Part shown: positions 30,254 through 40,849 of the stretch, piece by piece | Numbering within the stretch: position 1 is the first letter of the stretch | How the letters are laid out: each line of letters begins with the position of its first letter | DNA from: Bacillus sp. Xin1 | GTDB lineage: Bacteria > Bacillota > Bacilli > Bacillales > Bacillaceae_G | Direction: 5' to 3' | Length of the DNA: 64,000 nucleotides | Assembly (NCBI RefSeq): GCF_013314535.1 | Contig: NZ_JABUAE010000001.1 | Span: forward strand, 124,001 to 188,000 | Made by a program: the position numbers and the translations under genes | The notes under the pieces: generated by a model | Seen by the model: only the letters and a program-made list of their open reading frames with translations | Databases searched by the model: none | What the model was told of the DNA's origin: nothing

Positions 30254-30281
30254 AAAACTCCCGTATGCATTAGGGAGTTTT
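30254..30281. terminator. Bidirectional terminator
   Basis: AAAACTCCC (30254-30262) pairs with GGGAGTTTT (30273-30281), followed by TT. It also serves the converging small gene. Confidence 0.9.
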
Positions 30282-30282
30282 T

Positions 30283-30495
30283 TCATGTGCTCGTATATAA
30301 ATAAAATAGTCCGATTTCAGAAAAAAGATAAGAAAGTCCGTAACATCCAATACCGAGAACTCCATAATACCATAACTGTTTTGCACGTTCTTTCCGCGTT
30401 GAACGTGTGAAGAGTCCTTTCCAAATACCAAAGCCAATGCAAACCCATTCTAGTATCATGAAAAGTGCTGAAAGAACTAACATGAACCAAACCAC
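30283..30495 (-). CDS. Small two-helix membrane protein, unknown
   Basis: A 70-residue protein with two hydrophobic helices (about 2-26 and 45-66) around a basic loop (TRSTRKERAKQLW). The GTG start at 30495 follows AGGAGGG by 5 bases. The longer in-frame start overlaps that site. No family is recognised. It diverges from the YrrI-like permease gene. Confidence 0.65.
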   Translation of the reverse strand: MVWFMLVLSALFMILEWVCIGFGIWKGLFTRSTRKERAKQLWYYGVLGIGCYGLSYLFSEIGLFYLYTST

Positions 30496-30663
30496 TTGAT
30501 CCCTCCTCACCTAAATGCTTGTCCATATGATGTTAAATATATGTAAGTTTTTTAAAAACAGTATGGTCTGTATGAAATTATTTTAGTCCGGTTATTTTTT
30601 TAAAAGTTTTGCACATAACCTTCTCTATTTCTTTTCAAAATAAGAGGGGAGGAGGTTTTTCGT

Positions 30664-31722
30664 TTGAAGAATCTTAAAATTATTTGGATCTATCGATTGG
30701 GATTATTGTTATTAGTGTTTCTATGTTTACTCGTTTTCTTAAAAATCAAGCCATTATGGGCGCCGATTATATTTGTTTTTAAAGTAGCAATTACACCATT
30801 TTTTATCGCTTGTTTCATTGCGTATTTACTGCATCCCTTAATTGAAAAATTACATAAAGAAGGAATGCCGCGTACACTTGCTATTTTGCTTATTTATATT
30901 CTCTTTTTCGGCGGTCTCGGATACGGGATTTATAAAGGGACACCAGTTGTCATTAGTCAGTTGCAAGAAATTAATAAGCAATTCCCTCAATTTATGAAAA
31001 TGTATGATTCTTGGCTGGACGGTGTGACGGAACAGACGGATAATTTTCCATCGTTTATTCATGAAAAAGTAAAGCAAATATTTGTCGGCATTGAAATGAA
31101 GATACAAGCGCTTTTAAATAAAGTGATGAGTACAGCGCGTGGTGTACTAGATTCATTGCTCATTATTTTCTTAATTCCGTTTATTGTATTTTACATATTA
31201 AAAGACTATGGAGAGTTTTATCATATCTTTTGGAAGATGGTTCCGAGTAAATGGCGTAGCACAGGGCAAGTGTTAGCGAAAGAAATTGATAAGTCACTTG
31301 GAAGTTATATTCGAGGACAATTATTTGTTTGTTTAGTTTTAGGGGGAGTGTCTGCTCTTTCATTTTGGTTTATTGGTATGAAATATCCTTTACTACTTGG
31401 GATTATTGTTGGGGTTACTGATATTATTCCTTACTTTGGTCCAATTTTAGGAGCGATTCCGACATTGATGATTGCGGCAACGGTATCCACGAACCTTTTC
31501 ATTAAAGCGAGTATTGCACTTGCTATTTTGCAATTTGTTGAAAGTAACATTCTCTCTCCGTATATTGTTGGGAAATCGTTACGTATGCATCCTGTTATTA
31601 TTATGCTGGCTCTGTTGATTGGAGGAGAAGTAGGCGGAATCGTAGGTCTTTTAATAGCGGTTCCTATTTTAGCGGTAGTTCGTACAGTCATTGTTCATAT
31701 AAAGCCACTATGGAAACATTGA
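30664..31722 (+). CDS. AI-2E family transporter / YrrI-like permease
   Basis: A 352-residue membrane protein of the UPF0118 (PerM/TqsA) group with about 8 helices and typical segments FFIACFIAYLLHPLIEKL and YPLLLGIIVGVTDIIPYFGP. Relatives export autoinducer-2 or ions, and the substrate here is unknown. The start is TTG after GGGAGGAGG. It precedes the alaS leader as in B. subtilis yrrI, and the stop codon overlaps the -35 of the alaS promoter. Confidence 0.9.
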   Translation: MKNLKIIWIYRLGLLLLVFLCLLVFLKIKPLWAPIIFVFKVAITPFFIACFIAYLLHPLIEKLHKEGMPRTLAILLIYILFFGGLGYGIYKGTPVVISQLQEINKQFPQFMKMYDSWLDGVTEQTDNFPSFIHEKVKQIFVGIEMKIQALLNKVMSTARGVLDSLLIIFLIPFIVFYILKDYGEFYHIFWKMVPSKWRSTGQVLAKEIDKSLGSYIRGQLFVCLVLGGVSALSFWFIGMKYPLLLGIIVGVTDIIPYFGPILGAIPTLMIAATVSTNLFIKASIALAILQFVESNILSPYIVGKSLRMHPVIIMLALLIGGEVGGIVGLLIAVPILAVVRTVIVHIKPLWKH

Positions 31723-31747
31723 CAAATGGAAACGGATTCGCTACAAT
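31719..31747 (+). promoter_or_regulatory. SigA promoter of the alaS T-box
   Basis: TTGACA (31719-31724), 17 bases, TACAAT (31742-31747). The -35 contains the stop codon of the preceding permease gene. Confidence 0.85.
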
Positions 31748-31753
31748 TTTGGC

Positions 31754-32004
31754 ATATAGTATATGATTTTAAATTGATGACGGAACGAGTATGTCACAGC
31801 CCATTTCTAGAGAGAAACTTCCATCGGCTGAAAGAAGTTTTAAATGAAGGGTGACAGAACGCTAATCCTGAGAGCAGCTAATCACTGTCGTCTTGCCACG
31901 TTACGGCGCCATGAGGTGATGAACCGAGATTGTAAAGATCGGTTCATAATTAGGGTGGTATCGCGAGTTAACTCTCGTCCCTTTTATAGGGACGGGAGTT
32001 TTTT
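31754..32004 (+). ncRNA. T-box leader of alaS
   Basis: Stem I pairs TGTCAC (31792-31797) with GTGACA (31851-31856) and is flanked by AGTA (31788-31791) and GAA (31857-31859). The specifier is GCT (Ala, 31861-31863), one base after GAA. The T-box AGGGTGGTATCGCGAG is at 31952-31967. The terminator pairs 31971-31981 with 31989-31999 and is followed by a T run. It senses uncharged tRNA-Ala. Confidence 0.93.
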
Positions 32005-32038
32005 GATTTTATGGAATTTCTTAAAGGAGGAAATATAG

Positions 32039-34681
32039 ATGAAACAATTAACAGGCGCGCAAATTCGTCAAATGTTTTTAGACTTTTTCGAGGAAAAAGG
32101 GCATGCAATTGAACCAAGTGCATCATTAGTGCCGCATGAGGATCCATCTCTTTTATGGATCAACAGTGGTGTAGCAACATTAAAGAAATACTTTGATGGT
32201 CGTGTAATCCCGCAAAACCCACGTATTACAAATGCGCAAAAATCAATTCGTACAAACGATATTGAGAACGTTGGGAAAACAGCTCGTCACCATACATTCT
32301 TTGAAATGTTAGGGAATTTCTCAATTGGTGACTACTTTAAAGAAGAAGCGATCACATGGGCTTGGGAATTTTTAACGAGCGACAAATGGATTGGATTCGA
32401 TAAAGAATTACTATCTGTTACAATTCATCCGGAAGATGATGAAGCATTTACAATTTGGAATGAGAAAATGGGTGTTCCAAAAGAACGAATCATTCGTTTA
32501 GAAGAAAACTTCTGGGATATTGGTGAAGGACCAAGTGGGCCAAATACAGAAATTTTCTATGACCGTGGTGAAGCTTATGGCAATGATTTTAGCGATCCAG
32601 AATTATATCCAGGCGGAGAAAACGAGCGTTATTTAGAAGTATGGAACCTTGTATTCTCTCAATTTAACCATAATCCAGATGGCTCATATACACCACTTCC
32701 AAAGAAAAACATCGATACAGGGATGGGTCTAGAGCGTATGACATCCATCGTTCAAGATGTACCTACAAACTTCGATACAGACTTATTCATGCCAATGATT
32801 GGTGCAACAGAATCAATCTCTGGTGAGAAGTATCGTGATGGTGATGTAGAAAAAGATATGGCGTTTAAAGTAATTGCTGACCATATTCGTACAGTAACAT
32901 TCGCTGTAGGTGATGGTGCTCTTCCTTCTAACGAAGGCCGCGGTTATGTATTACGTCGTTTATTACGCCGTGCTGTACGTTATGCGAAGAAATTAAACAT
33001 TAACCGTCCATTCATGTTTGAATTAGTACCGGTTGTTGGCGAAGTAATGAAAGACTTCTATCCAGAAGTTCTTGAAAAGAAAGACTTCATTGCAAAAGTT
33101 GTGAAAAATGAAGAAGAGCGTTTCCATGAAACTCTTCATGATGGTGAAGCAATTTTAGCAGAAGTAATTGCAAAAGCGAAAGAAGAAAAAACAACTGTTA
33201 TTTCTGGAGTAGATGCGTTCCGTCTATATGACACATACGGTTTCCCAATTGAATTAACAGAAGAATATGCAGAGGAAGCTGGTATGACAGTTGATCATAC
33301 AGGTTTTGAAGCGGAGATGGAAAAACAACGTGAACGTGCACGTGCTGCTCGTCAAGACGTTGATTCTATGCAAGTTCAAGGCGGCGTACTTGGGGAAATT
33401 AAAGTAGCGAGTGAATTCGTTGGTTATGGTACAGTTGCGACAGAAAGTAATGTTGTTGCACTTGTGAAAAATGGCGAGTATACAGATAGCTTACAAGCGG
33501 GCGAAGAAGGGCAATTAATGCTTGATGTAACACCATTCTATGCTGAGAGCGGTGGACAAATTGCAGACCGTGGTTACCTTCTTGCTGATGGTGTAAAAGT
33601 CCTTGTAAAAGACGTACAAAAAGCGCCGAATGGTCAAAACTTACACAAAGTTGTTGTTGAAGAAGGTACTTTAACGAAAGAAGCGGCTGTAAAAGCTGTT
33701 ATCGATATGAAAAACCGTAGCAGCGTTGTGAAAAACCATACAGCGACTCACTTACTTCATCAAGCATTAAAAGATGTACTTGGAACACATGTTAACCAAG
33801 CTGGTTCTCTTGTAACATCAGAACGTTTACGCTTTGACTTTTCTCACTTCGGTCAAGTACAAGCTGACGAATTAGAAAAAATTGAGCGTATTGTAAACGA
33901 GAAAATTTGGGAAAGTATTGATGTTGAGATTTCTCAAAAAGCAATTGAAGAAGCAAAAGAAATGGGTGCAATGGCATTATTCGGTGAAAAATACGGAGAT
34001 GTTGTACGCGTTGTCCAAGTAGGCGATTACAGCTTAGAACTTTGTGGTGGTTGTCACGTTGATAACACAGCATCTATCGGTATTTTCAAAATCGTTGCTG
34101 AGTCTGGTATCGGAGCAGGAACGCGCCGCATTGAGGCAGTGACAGGTAAATCTGCATACGAATTAATGAACGATCAAGTAGGGTTATTAAAAGAAGCTGC
34201 AGGTAAAATGAAAACAAATCCAAAAGATATTTTAACAAGAGTAGATGGTCTGTTTGCTGAAGTGAAACAACTTCAAAAAGAGAATGAATCTCTTGCTGCG
34301 AAATTAAGCAATATTGAAGCTGGAAACTTAACAGATTCAGTTGTTACAGTGGACGGAGTAAATGTATTAGCAACAAAAGTAAATGTTGCGGATATGAATA
34401 ACTTACGTACAATGATGGATGATCTGAAAAATAAATTAGAGTCAGCAATTGTTGTATTGGCAGCTGTAAATGAAGATAAAGTGAATATCCTAGCAGGTGT
34501 AACGAAAGATTTAATCAGCCAAGGTTACCATGCTGGTAAACTTGTGAAAGAAGTTGCTTCTCGTTGCGGTGGTGGCGGTGGTGGCCGTCCTGACATGGCT
34601 CAAGCAGGCGGTAAAAACCCAGCACAAGTGGATGAAGCTTTAGCATTTGTAGAAGAGTACGTTAAATCTGTTTCAAAATAA
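32039..34681 (+). CDS. alaS: Alanyl-tRNA synthetase
   Basis: Class II synthetase for tRNA-Ala with editing. It is 880 residues long, with the N-terminal aminoacylation core ([28 protein letters not shown]), editing-domain zinc motifs [11 protein letters not shown] (near residue 565) and CGGCHV (near 667), and a C-terminal C-Ala domain with a glycine-rich [16 protein letters not shown]. The ATG follows AAAGGAGGAAATATAG. It is regulated by the T-box upstream. Confidence 0.97.
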   Translation: MKQLTGAQIRQMFLDFFEEKGHAIEPSASLVPHEDPSLLWINSGVATLKKYFDGRVIPQNPRITNAQKSIRTNDIENVGKTARHHTFFEMLGNFSIGDYFKEEAITWAWEFLTSDKWIGFDKELLSVTIHPEDDEAFTIWNEKMGVPKERIIRLEENFWDIGEGPSGPNTEIFYDRGEAYGNDFSDPELYPGGENERYLEVWNLVFSQFNHNPDGSYTPLPKKNIDTGMGLERMTSIVQDVPTNFDTDLFMPMIGATESISGEKYRDGDVEKDMAFKVIADHIRTVTFAVGDGALPSNEGRGYVLRRLLRRAVRYAKKLNINRPFMFELVPVVGEVMKDFYPEVLEKKDFIAKVVKNEEERFHETLHDGEAILAEVIAKAKEEKTTVISGVDAFRLYDTYGFPIELTEEYAEEAGMTVDHTGFEAEMEKQRERARAARQDVDSMQVQGGVLGEIKVASEFVGYGTVATESNVVALVKNGEYTDSLQAGEEGQLMLDVTPFYAESGGQIADRGYLLADGVKVLVKDVQKAPNGQNLHKVVVEEGTLTKEAAVKAVIDMKNRSSVVKNHTATHLLHQALKDVLGTHVNQAGSLVTSERLRFDFSHFGQVQADELEKIERIVNEKIWESIDVEISQKAIEEAKEMGAMALFGEKYGDVVRVVQVGDYSLELCGGCHVDNTASIGIFKIVAESGIGAGTRRIEAVTGKSAYELMNDQVGLLKEAAGKMKTNPKDILTRVDGLFAEVKQLQKENESLAAKLSNIEAGNLTDSVVTVDGVNVLATKVNVADMNNLRTMMDDLKNKLESAIVVLAAVNEDKVNILAGVTKDLISQGYHAGKLVKEVASRCGGGGGGRPDMAQAGGKNPAQVDEALAFVEEYVKSVSK

Positions 34682-34759
34682 AGAGAGAGTAGTGTACAAT
34701 AGTAGGGAGAGGAGAAATTCTTCTCCCTATACTTACTACTTATAAGTGAGGTGCTTAAA

Positions 34760-35026
34760 ATGGACGGTTTTGATAAAACAATGAAGTTTAACTTTCAAGA
34801 TGAAAAACAGAGTGTCCATGTAAATGATGTACTTTTAACTGTGTATGATGCACTTCAAGAAAAAGGATATAATCCGATTAACCAAATTGTCGGTTATTTA
34901 TTAAGTGGAGACCCAGCATACATACCTCGTCATAAAGATGCACGAAACATTATTCGTAAGCTAGAACGTGATGAAATAATTGAAGAGCTTGTGAAGTCTT
35001 ATTTGAAACAACATCGTGAGGAGTAG
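34760..35026 (+). CDS. IreB-family regulatory phosphoprotein (DUF965, YrzL-like)
   Basis: An 88-residue protein with the family core [22 protein letters not shown] and a helical C-terminus. In Enterococcus IreB is a substrate of the Ser/Thr kinase IreK and affects cephalosporin resistance. Start 34760 follows GAGGTG by 6 bases. It is followed 3 bases later by ruvX, so the two are translationally close. The order alaS-yrzL-ruvX-yrzB-mltG is conserved in Bacillus. Confidence 0.9.
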   Translation: MDGFDKTMKFNFQDEKQSVHVNDVLLTVYDALQEKGYNPINQIVGYLLSGDPAYIPRHKDARNIIRKLERDEIIEELVKSYLKQHREE

Positions 35027-35029
35027 TTT

Positions 35030-35443
35030 ATGCGGATATTAGGTTTAGATGTTGGTACAAAAACAGTTGGCGTGGCGATTAGCGATGAAATGGGCTGGAC
35101 AGCACAAGGTTTAGAAACGATTAAAATCAATGAAGAACGAGAAATTTTCGGTTTTGATCGCATTTCTGAGTTAGTAAAACAGTACAATGTGGACAAGATA
35201 ATAGTAGGATTGCCAAAGAACATGAATGGTACAATCGGACCACGTGGTGAGGCTTGTCAGCAATTTGCACAAAGCCTACGTGAACTGTTACAATTAGAAG
35301 TCATGATGTGGGACGAGCGTCTGTCAACAATGGCGGCGGAACGTCTTCTTATTTCGGCTGATGTAAGTCGAAAGAAGCGGAAGCAAGTTATCGATAAGAT
35401 GGCGGCAGTCGTGATTTTACAAGGATATTTAGATAGTAAATAA
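35030..35443 (+). CDS. ruvX: Putative Holliday junction resolvase / pre-16S rRNA nuclease (YqgF)
   Basis: A 137-residue RNase H-fold protein with [15 protein letters not shown] (residues 4-18), [21 protein letters not shown] and [13 protein letters not shown]. It carries the acidic residues expected for metal-dependent nuclease activity. Family members process the 16S rRNA 5' end or resemble RuvC. It equals B. subtilis yrrK and is tightly packed in the operon. Confidence 0.92.
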   Translation: MRILGLDVGTKTVGVAISDEMGWTAQGLETIKINEEREIFGFDRISELVKQYNVDKIIVGLPKNMNGTIGPRGEACQQFAQSLRELLQLEVMMWDERLSTMAAERLLISADVSRKKRKQVIDKMAAVVILQGYLDSK

Positions 35444-35455
35444 GAGGTGACTAAA

Positions 35456-35740
35456 ATGGAAGAAAATCAAATTACAATTGTAGACGAAAAAGGAAACGAA
35501 CATTTATGTGAAATTATTTTCACTTTTGATGCTGAAAAATTTGGCAAAAAATCTTATGTAGTCTTCTCTCCAATCGGTGAAGTTGACGAAGATGGCGATC
35601 AAATTTATGATGCGATGGCTTTCGAACAAAACGAAGAAGAATCAGGTGGAACATTACTTCCAATCGAATCTGAAGAAGAGTGGGAAATGGTACAAGAAAT
35701 GTTTAACACACTTGCTGAAGAAGAAGAGGGCGAAGAGTAA
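35456..35740 (+). CDS. DUF1292 protein (YrzB-like)
   Basis: A 94-residue very acidic protein (ENQITIVDEKGNEHLCEII, then an E-rich tail EEEEGEE). The family is found beside ruvX in Firmicutes and has no known role. Start 35456 follows AGAGGTGA by a few bases. It ends before a strong hairpin. Confidence 0.87.
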   Translation: MEENQITIVDEKGNEHLCEIIFTFDAEKFGKKSYVVFSPIGEVDEDGDQIYDAMAFEQNEEESGGTLLPIESEEEWEMVQEMFNTLAEEEEGEE

Positions 35741-35750
35741 TTTAGGTGAA

Positions 35751-35783
35751 AAAGATGGGCTGTACATACAGTCCATCTTTTTT
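35751..35783 (+). terminator. Terminator after the DUF1292 gene
   Basis: AAAGATGGGCTGT-acat-ACAGTCCATCTTT (one G-T mismatch) with T6. Confidence 0.88.
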
Positions 35784-35960
35784 GTATTCTTGTGCAAAAT
35801 GACAGATTTTTTGTCGAAACTACATAATTATTTATAGTATAATGAGACGGATTGTATTAAATAAAAAACTATCTGCAAATGAATGAGTTTTGCTTTAGGT
35901 TTGTAGGGCATTGTATAGAGGAAGTACATATGGTCTACAATGGAATAAGGAGGAAAGATT

Positions 35961-37031
35961 TTGATAGAGAATCAAGTAAAGAAGAAGCGTAGGCGTGGTT
36001 TTCTAATTGCGATTATTGCGCTACTCGTAGTCTGCGGGTCAGTCTATGTGTATATTTCATCAGCGTTAGGACCGGTTGATAGCGGAAATAAAAAAGAGGT
36101 TGAAGTAGAGATTCCAAAAGGTTCATCTACAAGTAAAATTGGAGAGATTTTGGAAGAAAAAGGCGCGATTAAAAACGGTACAATATTTAGCTTTTATGCA
36201 AAAGTAAAATCTAAAAATTTACAAGCTGGTACATATTTATTGAACTCCTCAATGAATGTAGAAGAAGTAATGGAACAAATGTCATCAGGTAATGTACATC
36301 GCCCAGTTGCTTATAAATTGACGATTAAAGAAGGTGCACAAGTTGTTGAAATTGCCGATATCATTGCAAAAGAACTGAAATGGAATAAAGATGATGTTGT
36401 GCGTCAATTAAACGATAAGGCATTTATTCAAAAGATGCAGCAAAAGTATCCGGTACTATTAACGAACAAAATTTTTGATGTTAATATTAAATATCCGTTA
36501 GAAGGTTATTTATATCCAGCGACGTATTCTTTCTATAAAAAAGATACGACTTTAGAAGAAATTGTAACGCAGATGCTTGAAAAAACGAATGCATTAATTG
36601 TTCAAAATGAGGCGAAAATGAAAGAGAAGAAGTGGGACGTTCATCAGCTTTTAACATTGTCTTCACTCATTGAAGAAGAAGCTACTGGTTTTACAGACCG
36701 TCAAAAAATTTCTAGCGTCTTTTACAATCGTTTAGCGAAAGGAATGCCGCTTCAAACAGATCCGACAGTATTATATGCACTTGGAAAGCATAAAGACCGC
36801 GTGTTATATGAGGATTTAAAAGTAAATTCGCCTTACAATACGTATGTTGTAAAGGGATTACCTGTTGGACCAATTGCGAACTCTGGTAAACATTCTGTAC
36901 AAGCAGCATTAGAACCTGCACAAACAGATTATTACTATTTCTTAGCAGCACCAAGCGGTGAAGTGTATTATGCGAAAACGTTAGAAGAACATAATGCATT
37001 GAAACAAAAATATATTACGCAAAAGAAATGA
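35961..37031 (+). CDS. mltG: Endolytic murein transglycosylase MltG
   Basis: A 356-residue membrane-anchored lytic transglycosylase that cuts nascent glycan strands. There is one N-terminal helix (about 13-33), a LysM-like region (VEIPKGSSTSKIGEILEEKG) and a YceG catalytic domain with the catalytic Glu in LSSLIEEEATGF (about residue 234). The start is TTG after AAGGAGGAAAG. It equals B. subtilis yrrL. Confidence 0.94.
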   Translation: MIENQVKKKRRRGFLIAIIALLVVCGSVYVYISSALGPVDSGNKKEVEVEIPKGSSTSKIGEILEEKGAIKNGTIFSFYAKVKSKNLQAGTYLLNSSMNVEEVMEQMSSGNVHRPVAYKLTIKEGAQVVEIADIIAKELKWNKDDVVRQLNDKAFIQKMQQKYPVLLTNKIFDVNIKYPLEGYLYPATYSFYKKDTTLEEIVTQMLEKTNALIVQNEAKMKEKKWDVHQLLTLSSLIEEEATGFTDRQKISSVFYNRLAKGMPLQTDPTVLYALGKHKDRVLYEDLKVNSPYNTYVVKGLPVGPIANSGKHSVQAALEPAQTDYYYFLAAPSGEVYYAKTLEEHNALKQKYITQKK

Positions 37032-37037
37032 AAATAG

Positions 37038-37074
37038 GAGGGAGAGCGAAAAGGGTCGCATATCCCTCTTTTTT
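37038..37074 (+). terminator. mltG terminator
   Basis: GAGGGA (37038-37043)/TCCCTC (37063-37068) with inner GCGA/TCGC, then T6. Confidence 0.85.
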
Positions 37075-37136
37075 ATGGTAAAATATATCGGGTTAAAAAC
37101 TGGCAGAAGAATCGTTTTTAATATCAAAACGGGACG

Positions 37137-37169
37137 TACAAGCTAAGGGTGAAGCTGGCTTGTATTTTT
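37137..37169 (+). terminator. Terminator-like hairpin in the trmR leader
   Basis: TACAAGC (37137-37143) pairs with GCTTGTA (37158-37164), followed by five T. It lies about 80 bases before trmR, so it could attenuate the tRNA-modification operon or end a short RNA. Confidence 0.45.
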
Positions 37170-37246
37170 ATTGCATTCTATGTGTGAAAAGACAAAGGCT
37201 GACACGTCATAGAGGCACTTCTCCATGTAAATAAGGAGGACCATTT

Positions 37247-37888
37247 ATGGAGGATGCAGTTAACGAGTACCTATTATCATTTATTGATCCAAAAGATGAA
37301 CTGATTCTTGAAATGGAACAGTATGCAAGTGAACATCATGTGCCGATTATGGATCGTCTTGGAATGGAGTTTATGTTGCAATTTTTACGCTTAATTGGAC
37401 CGACAAGCATATTAGAGCTTGGAACAGCAATTGGTTATTCGAGTATTCGTATGATGCAAGCTATTCCAAATTCGCGAATTGTGACAGTAGAACGCAATAG
37501 CGATCGATATGAAAAAGCACTTGAATATATAGAGCGTTCTCCTGTAAAAGAACGTATTTCCGTTATTTATGGTGATGCACTAGAAACAGGTGAACAAGTG
37601 AAAGAACATGGAACATTTGATGTTATTTTTATTGATGCCGCAAAAGGACAATATCGTCGCTTTTTTGACTTATATGAACCGTTATTAAATCCGGGTGGTG
37701 TCATTATTTCAGATAATGTTATGTATCACGGACTTGTAACGACGAAAGAGAAAATCGAAAATAGACGTACGCGTGGTTTGATTCGTCGTATTAAGACGTA
37801 CAATGAATGGCTTATGAACCATGAAGGATATGATACAACCATTTTCCCAATTGGTGATGGAGTAGCCGTGAGTAAAAAGAGAGGGTGA
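37247..37888 (+). CDS. trmR: tRNA 5-hydroxyuridine methyltransferase TrmR
   Basis: An SAM-dependent O-methyltransferase that turns 5-hydroxyuridine-34 into 5-methoxyuridine (mo5U) in tRNAs reading NNU/A/G codons. It is 213 residues long, with SAM motif I ILELGTAIGYSSIRM (about 58-72) and the metal-site segment VIFIDAAKGQYRRFF of the class I O-methyltransferase (YrrM) family. The ATG follows AAGGAGGACCATTT. It is followed by the two U32 genes that make its substrate. Confidence 0.9.
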   Translation: MEDAVNEYLLSFIDPKDELILEMEQYASEHHVPIMDRLGMEFMLQFLRLIGPTSILELGTAIGYSSIRMMQAIPNSRIVTVERNSDRYEKALEYIERSPVKERISVIYGDALETGEQVKEHGTFDVIFIDAAKGQYRRFFDLYEPLLNPGGVIISDNVMYHGLVTTKEKIENRRTRGLIRRIKTYNEWLMNHEGYDTTIFPIGDGVAVSKKRG

Positions 37889-37895
37889 CAAAGGT

Positions 37896-38825
37896 ATGAA
37901 AAAACCTGAATTGTTAGTAACGCCAAGAGCGGTGGCGGATATTGAACCTCTTGCAAAAGCAGGGGCAAGTGCCGTAATGATCGGTGAACAAAAATTTGGT
38001 TTACGTTTAGCAGGGGAATTCTCACGTGATGATGTAAAACAAGCTGTGAGTATTGCGCATGAAAATAGTATGAAAGTATATGTAGCGATGAACGCTATGT
38101 TCCATAACGACAAAGTAGAGGAACTAAAAGACTACGTTGCATTCCTGCAAGAAGTAGATGTAGATGCGGTTGTCTTTGGAGATCCAGCAGTATTAATGAC
38201 TGTACGTGAAGTAGCACCAAATATGCAAATGCACTGGAATACAGAAACAACAGCAACAAACTGGTTCACATGTAACTATTGGGGCCGTAAAGGTGCAAAA
38301 CGTGCCGTACTTGCACGTGAATTAAGTTTAGATGAAATTGTTGAATTAAAAGAAAACGCTGAAGTTGAAGTGGAAGTACAAATTCATGGTATGACATGCA
38401 TGTTCCAATCAAAACGTTCATTAGTAGGGAACTACTTCGAGTACCAAGATCGTAATCTGGAAATTGAAAAGAAAAAGCATGAAGAGAATATGTTCTTACA
38501 TGATCCAGAGCGTAATAACAAATATCCAATTTATGAGGATGAAAATGGTACTCATATTATGAGTCCGAATGATATTTGTTTCATTGATGAGTTAGATGAA
38601 CTGATCGATGCTGAAATTGATAGCTTGAAAATTGACGGTGTGTTAAAAAGCTCTGCGTACATTATCGAAGTAACAAAGAAATATCGTAAAGCTATTGATT
38701 TATGTGTAGAAGATCGCGATGCGTATTATGACGTGAAAGACGATTTATATAAAGAGATAGAAGAAATACAACCAGTAAATCGTCCGTTAGATACAGGATT
38801 TTTCTTTAAAGAAACGGTTTACTAA
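37896..38825 (+). CDS. trhP1: U32-family tRNA hydroxylation protein, TrhP1 (YrrN)
   Basis: A 309-residue member of the peptidase U32 family, which acts in prephenate-dependent hydroxylation of U34 in tRNA and is not a true peptidase here. Typical U32 segments are AGASAVMIGEQKFGLRL, VYVAMNAMFHN and EVQIHGMTCMFQSKRSLVGNY. It starts 8 bases after trmR. It is shorter than its partner and has fewer cysteines. The symbol is assigned by family and order (B. subtilis yrrN). Confidence 0.87.
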   Translation: MKKPELLVTPRAVADIEPLAKAGASAVMIGEQKFGLRLAGEFSRDDVKQAVSIAHENSMKVYVAMNAMFHNDKVEELKDYVAFLQEVDVDAVVFGDPAVLMTVREVAPNMQMHWNTETTATNWFTCNYWGRKGAKRAVLARELSLDEIVELKENAEVEVEVQIHGMTCMFQSKRSLVGNYFEYQDRNLEIEKKKHEENMFLHDPERNNKYPIYEDENGTHIMSPNDICFIDELDELIDAEIDSLKIDGVLKSSAYIIEVTKKYRKAIDLCVEDRDAYYDVKDDLYKEIEEIQPVNRPLDTGFFFKETVY

Positions 38826-38843
38826 ACGAGGAGGGTGTAGGAT

Positions 38844-40124
38844 ATGACTGTACAAGAAATTTCACGAGTAATCGATGGAAAACGTGTTATTGTGAAAAAA
38901 CCTGAACTGTTAATCCCTGCAGGTAATTTAGAGAAATTAAAAGTAGCTATTCATTACGGTGCAGATGCTGTATATTTAGGTGGACAAGAATTCGGTCTTC
39001 GTTCAAATGCAGGGAACTTTACGCTAGAAGAAATGGCAGAAGGCGTAGAATTTGCAAAGAAATACGGTGCGAAAATATATGTAACAACAAATATCTTTGC
39101 ACATAATGAAAACATGGATGGATTAGAAGATTATTTAAGAGGGATTGAAAAAGCTGGTGTAACAGGTATTATTGTTGCAGACCCTCTTATTATTGAGACG
39201 TGTAAACGTGTAGCACCTTCTGTTGAAGTACATTTAAGTACACAGCAGTCTCTATCCAATTGGAAAGCAGCGCAGTATTGGAAAGAAGAAGGCTTGCATC
39301 GTCTTGTATTAGCACGCGAAGTCGGCTATGAAGAAATGAAGGAAATTAAGGAAAACGTTGATATTGAAATCGAAGCGTTCGTCCATGGGGCAATGTGTAT
39401 TGCATACTCTGGAAGATGTACATTAAGTAACCATATGACAGCACGTGACTCGAACCGTGGTGGTTGTTGCCAGTCTTGTCGCTGGGATTATGACTTAGTT
39501 CAAACAGTATCACAACATAAAGAAGCAGAAGAACTTCCTTTATTCCAAGAAGGCGATGAACATTTTGCAATGAGTCCAAAAGACTTAAATCTGATTCTTT
39601 CGATTCCGAAAATGATCGAAATTGGAATTGACAGCTTGAAGATTGAAGGGCGCATGAAATCTATCCATTACGTAGCGACAGTAGCAACTGTGTACCGCAA
39701 AGTAATTGATGCGTACTGCGCGGATCCTGATAACTTTGAGTTTAAACAAGAATGGTTAGACGAGCTTGATAAATGCGCAAATCGTGATACAGCTCCTGCA
39801 TTCTTTGAAGGCGTTCCAGGATATAAAGAGCAAATGTTCGGGAACCATAGTAAGAAAACAACGTATGATTTTGCTGGTTTAGTGTTAGATTATAATGAAG
39901 AAACAGGCATTGTTACGTTAGAGCAGCGTAATTACTTTAAACCAGGACATGAAGTTGAATTCTTTGGGCCAGAAATAGAAAACTTTACACAAACGGTGGA
40001 GAAAATTTGGGATGAGGATGGAAACGAATTAGATGCAGCGAGACATCCGTTGCAAATCGTGAAATTCAAAGTGGATCAACCAGTGTATGTGAATAATATG
40101 ATGCGAAAAAGCATACATCAATAA
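38844..40124 (+). CDS. trhP2: U32-family tRNA hydroxylation protein, TrhP2 (YrrO)
   Basis: A 426-residue U32 protein with [22 protein letters not shown] and the Cys-rich block [28 protein letters not shown] (around residues 192-220), expected to hold an Fe-S cluster. A C-terminal beta domain starts near residue 340. Together with TrhP1 it is believed to form ho5U34 with prephenate. The ATG follows GAGGAGGGTGTAGGAT. It is 17 bases from udk. Confidence 0.88.
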   Translation: MTVQEISRVIDGKRVIVKKPELLIPAGNLEKLKVAIHYGADAVYLGGQEFGLRSNAGNFTLEEMAEGVEFAKKYGAKIYVTTNIFAHNENMDGLEDYLRGIEKAGVTGIIVADPLIIETCKRVAPSVEVHLSTQQSLSNWKAAQYWKEEGLHRLVLAREVGYEEMKEIKENVDIEIEAFVHGAMCIAYSGRCTLSNHMTARDSNRGGCCQSCRWDYDLVQTVSQHKEAEELPLFQEGDEHFAMSPKDLNLILSIPKMIEIGIDSLKIEGRMKSIHYVATVATVYRKVIDAYCADPDNFEFKQEWLDELDKCANRDTAPAFFEGVPGYKEQMFGNHSKKTTYDFAGLVLDYNEETGIVTLEQRNYFKPGHEVEFFGPEIENFTQTVEKIWDEDGNELDAARHPLQIVKFKVDQPVYVNNMMRKSIHQ

Positions 40125-40141
40125 GAAAGAGTGGTAGTCGA

Positions 40142-40780
40142 ATGGGGACGAATAAGCCGGTTGTAATTGGAATTGCTGGTGGTTCAGGATCAGGTAAAAC
40201 AAGTGTAACAAAAGCGATTTTTGATCAATTTCAAGGTCATTCCATTTTAATTTTGGAGCAAGATTATTATTATAAAGATCAAAGCCATTTGCCAATGGAA
40301 GAGCGTTTAAAAACAAATTATGACCATCCATTAGCGTTTGATAATGACTTATTAATTGAGCACTTACATCAGTTGCTTGCATATAAGCCGGTTGAGAAAC
40401 CCGTATATGATTATACATTGCATACACGCTCAGAAGAAATTATTCCAGTAGAACCGAAAGATGTAGTGATTTTAGAAGGGATTCTCATCTTAGAAGATCC
40501 GCGTCTTTGCGATTTAATGGATATTAAAGTGTTTGTTGATACAGATGCTGACCTTCGTATTTTACGTCGTATGCAACGTGATATAAAAGAGCGCGGTCGT
40601 ACAATGGATTCCGTTATTGAGCAATATGTAAATGTTGTACGTCCAATGCATAATCAATTTATTGAGCCTTCTAAGAAATTTGCGGATATTATTATCCCAG
40701 AAGGTGGACAAAACCACGTTGCAATTGATATTATGGTTACAAAAATTGCAACAATTCTTGAAGAAAAAGTGAATTTGTAA
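40142..40780 (+). CDS. udk: Uridine kinase
   Basis: Phosphorylates uridine and cytidine in pyrimidine salvage. It is 212 residues long, with P-loop [14 protein letters not shown] (about 12-25), the substrate-binding region NYDHPLAFD and the lid [21 protein letters not shown]. It starts 17 bases after trhP2. The order trmR-trhP1-trhP2-udk-greA matches B. subtilis yrrM-yrrN-yrrO-udk-greA. Confidence 0.96.
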   Translation: MGTNKPVVIGIAGGSGSGKTSVTKAIFDQFQGHSILILEQDYYYKDQSHLPMEERLKTNYDHPLAFDNDLLIEHLHQLLAYKPVEKPVYDYTLHTRSEEIIPVEPKDVVILEGILILEDPRLCDLMDIKVFVDTDADLRILRRMQRDIKERGRTMDSVIEQYVNVVRPMHNQFIEPSKKFADIIIPEGGQNHVAIDIMVTKIATILEEKVNL

Positions 40781-40800
40781 TAGCATAGTAAAAGATATAC

Positions 40801-40829
40801 GATAGGAAGGGATTTTTTCCCTTCTTATC
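40801..40829 (+). other. Hairpin after udk
   Basis: GATAGGAAGGGA (40801-40812) pairs, with one mismatch, with TCCCTTCTTATC (near 40818-40829). No T run follows, so it may be an RNA processing or stability element. Confidence 0.45.
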
Positions 40830-40849
40830 GAATACAATGAAACATGCAA

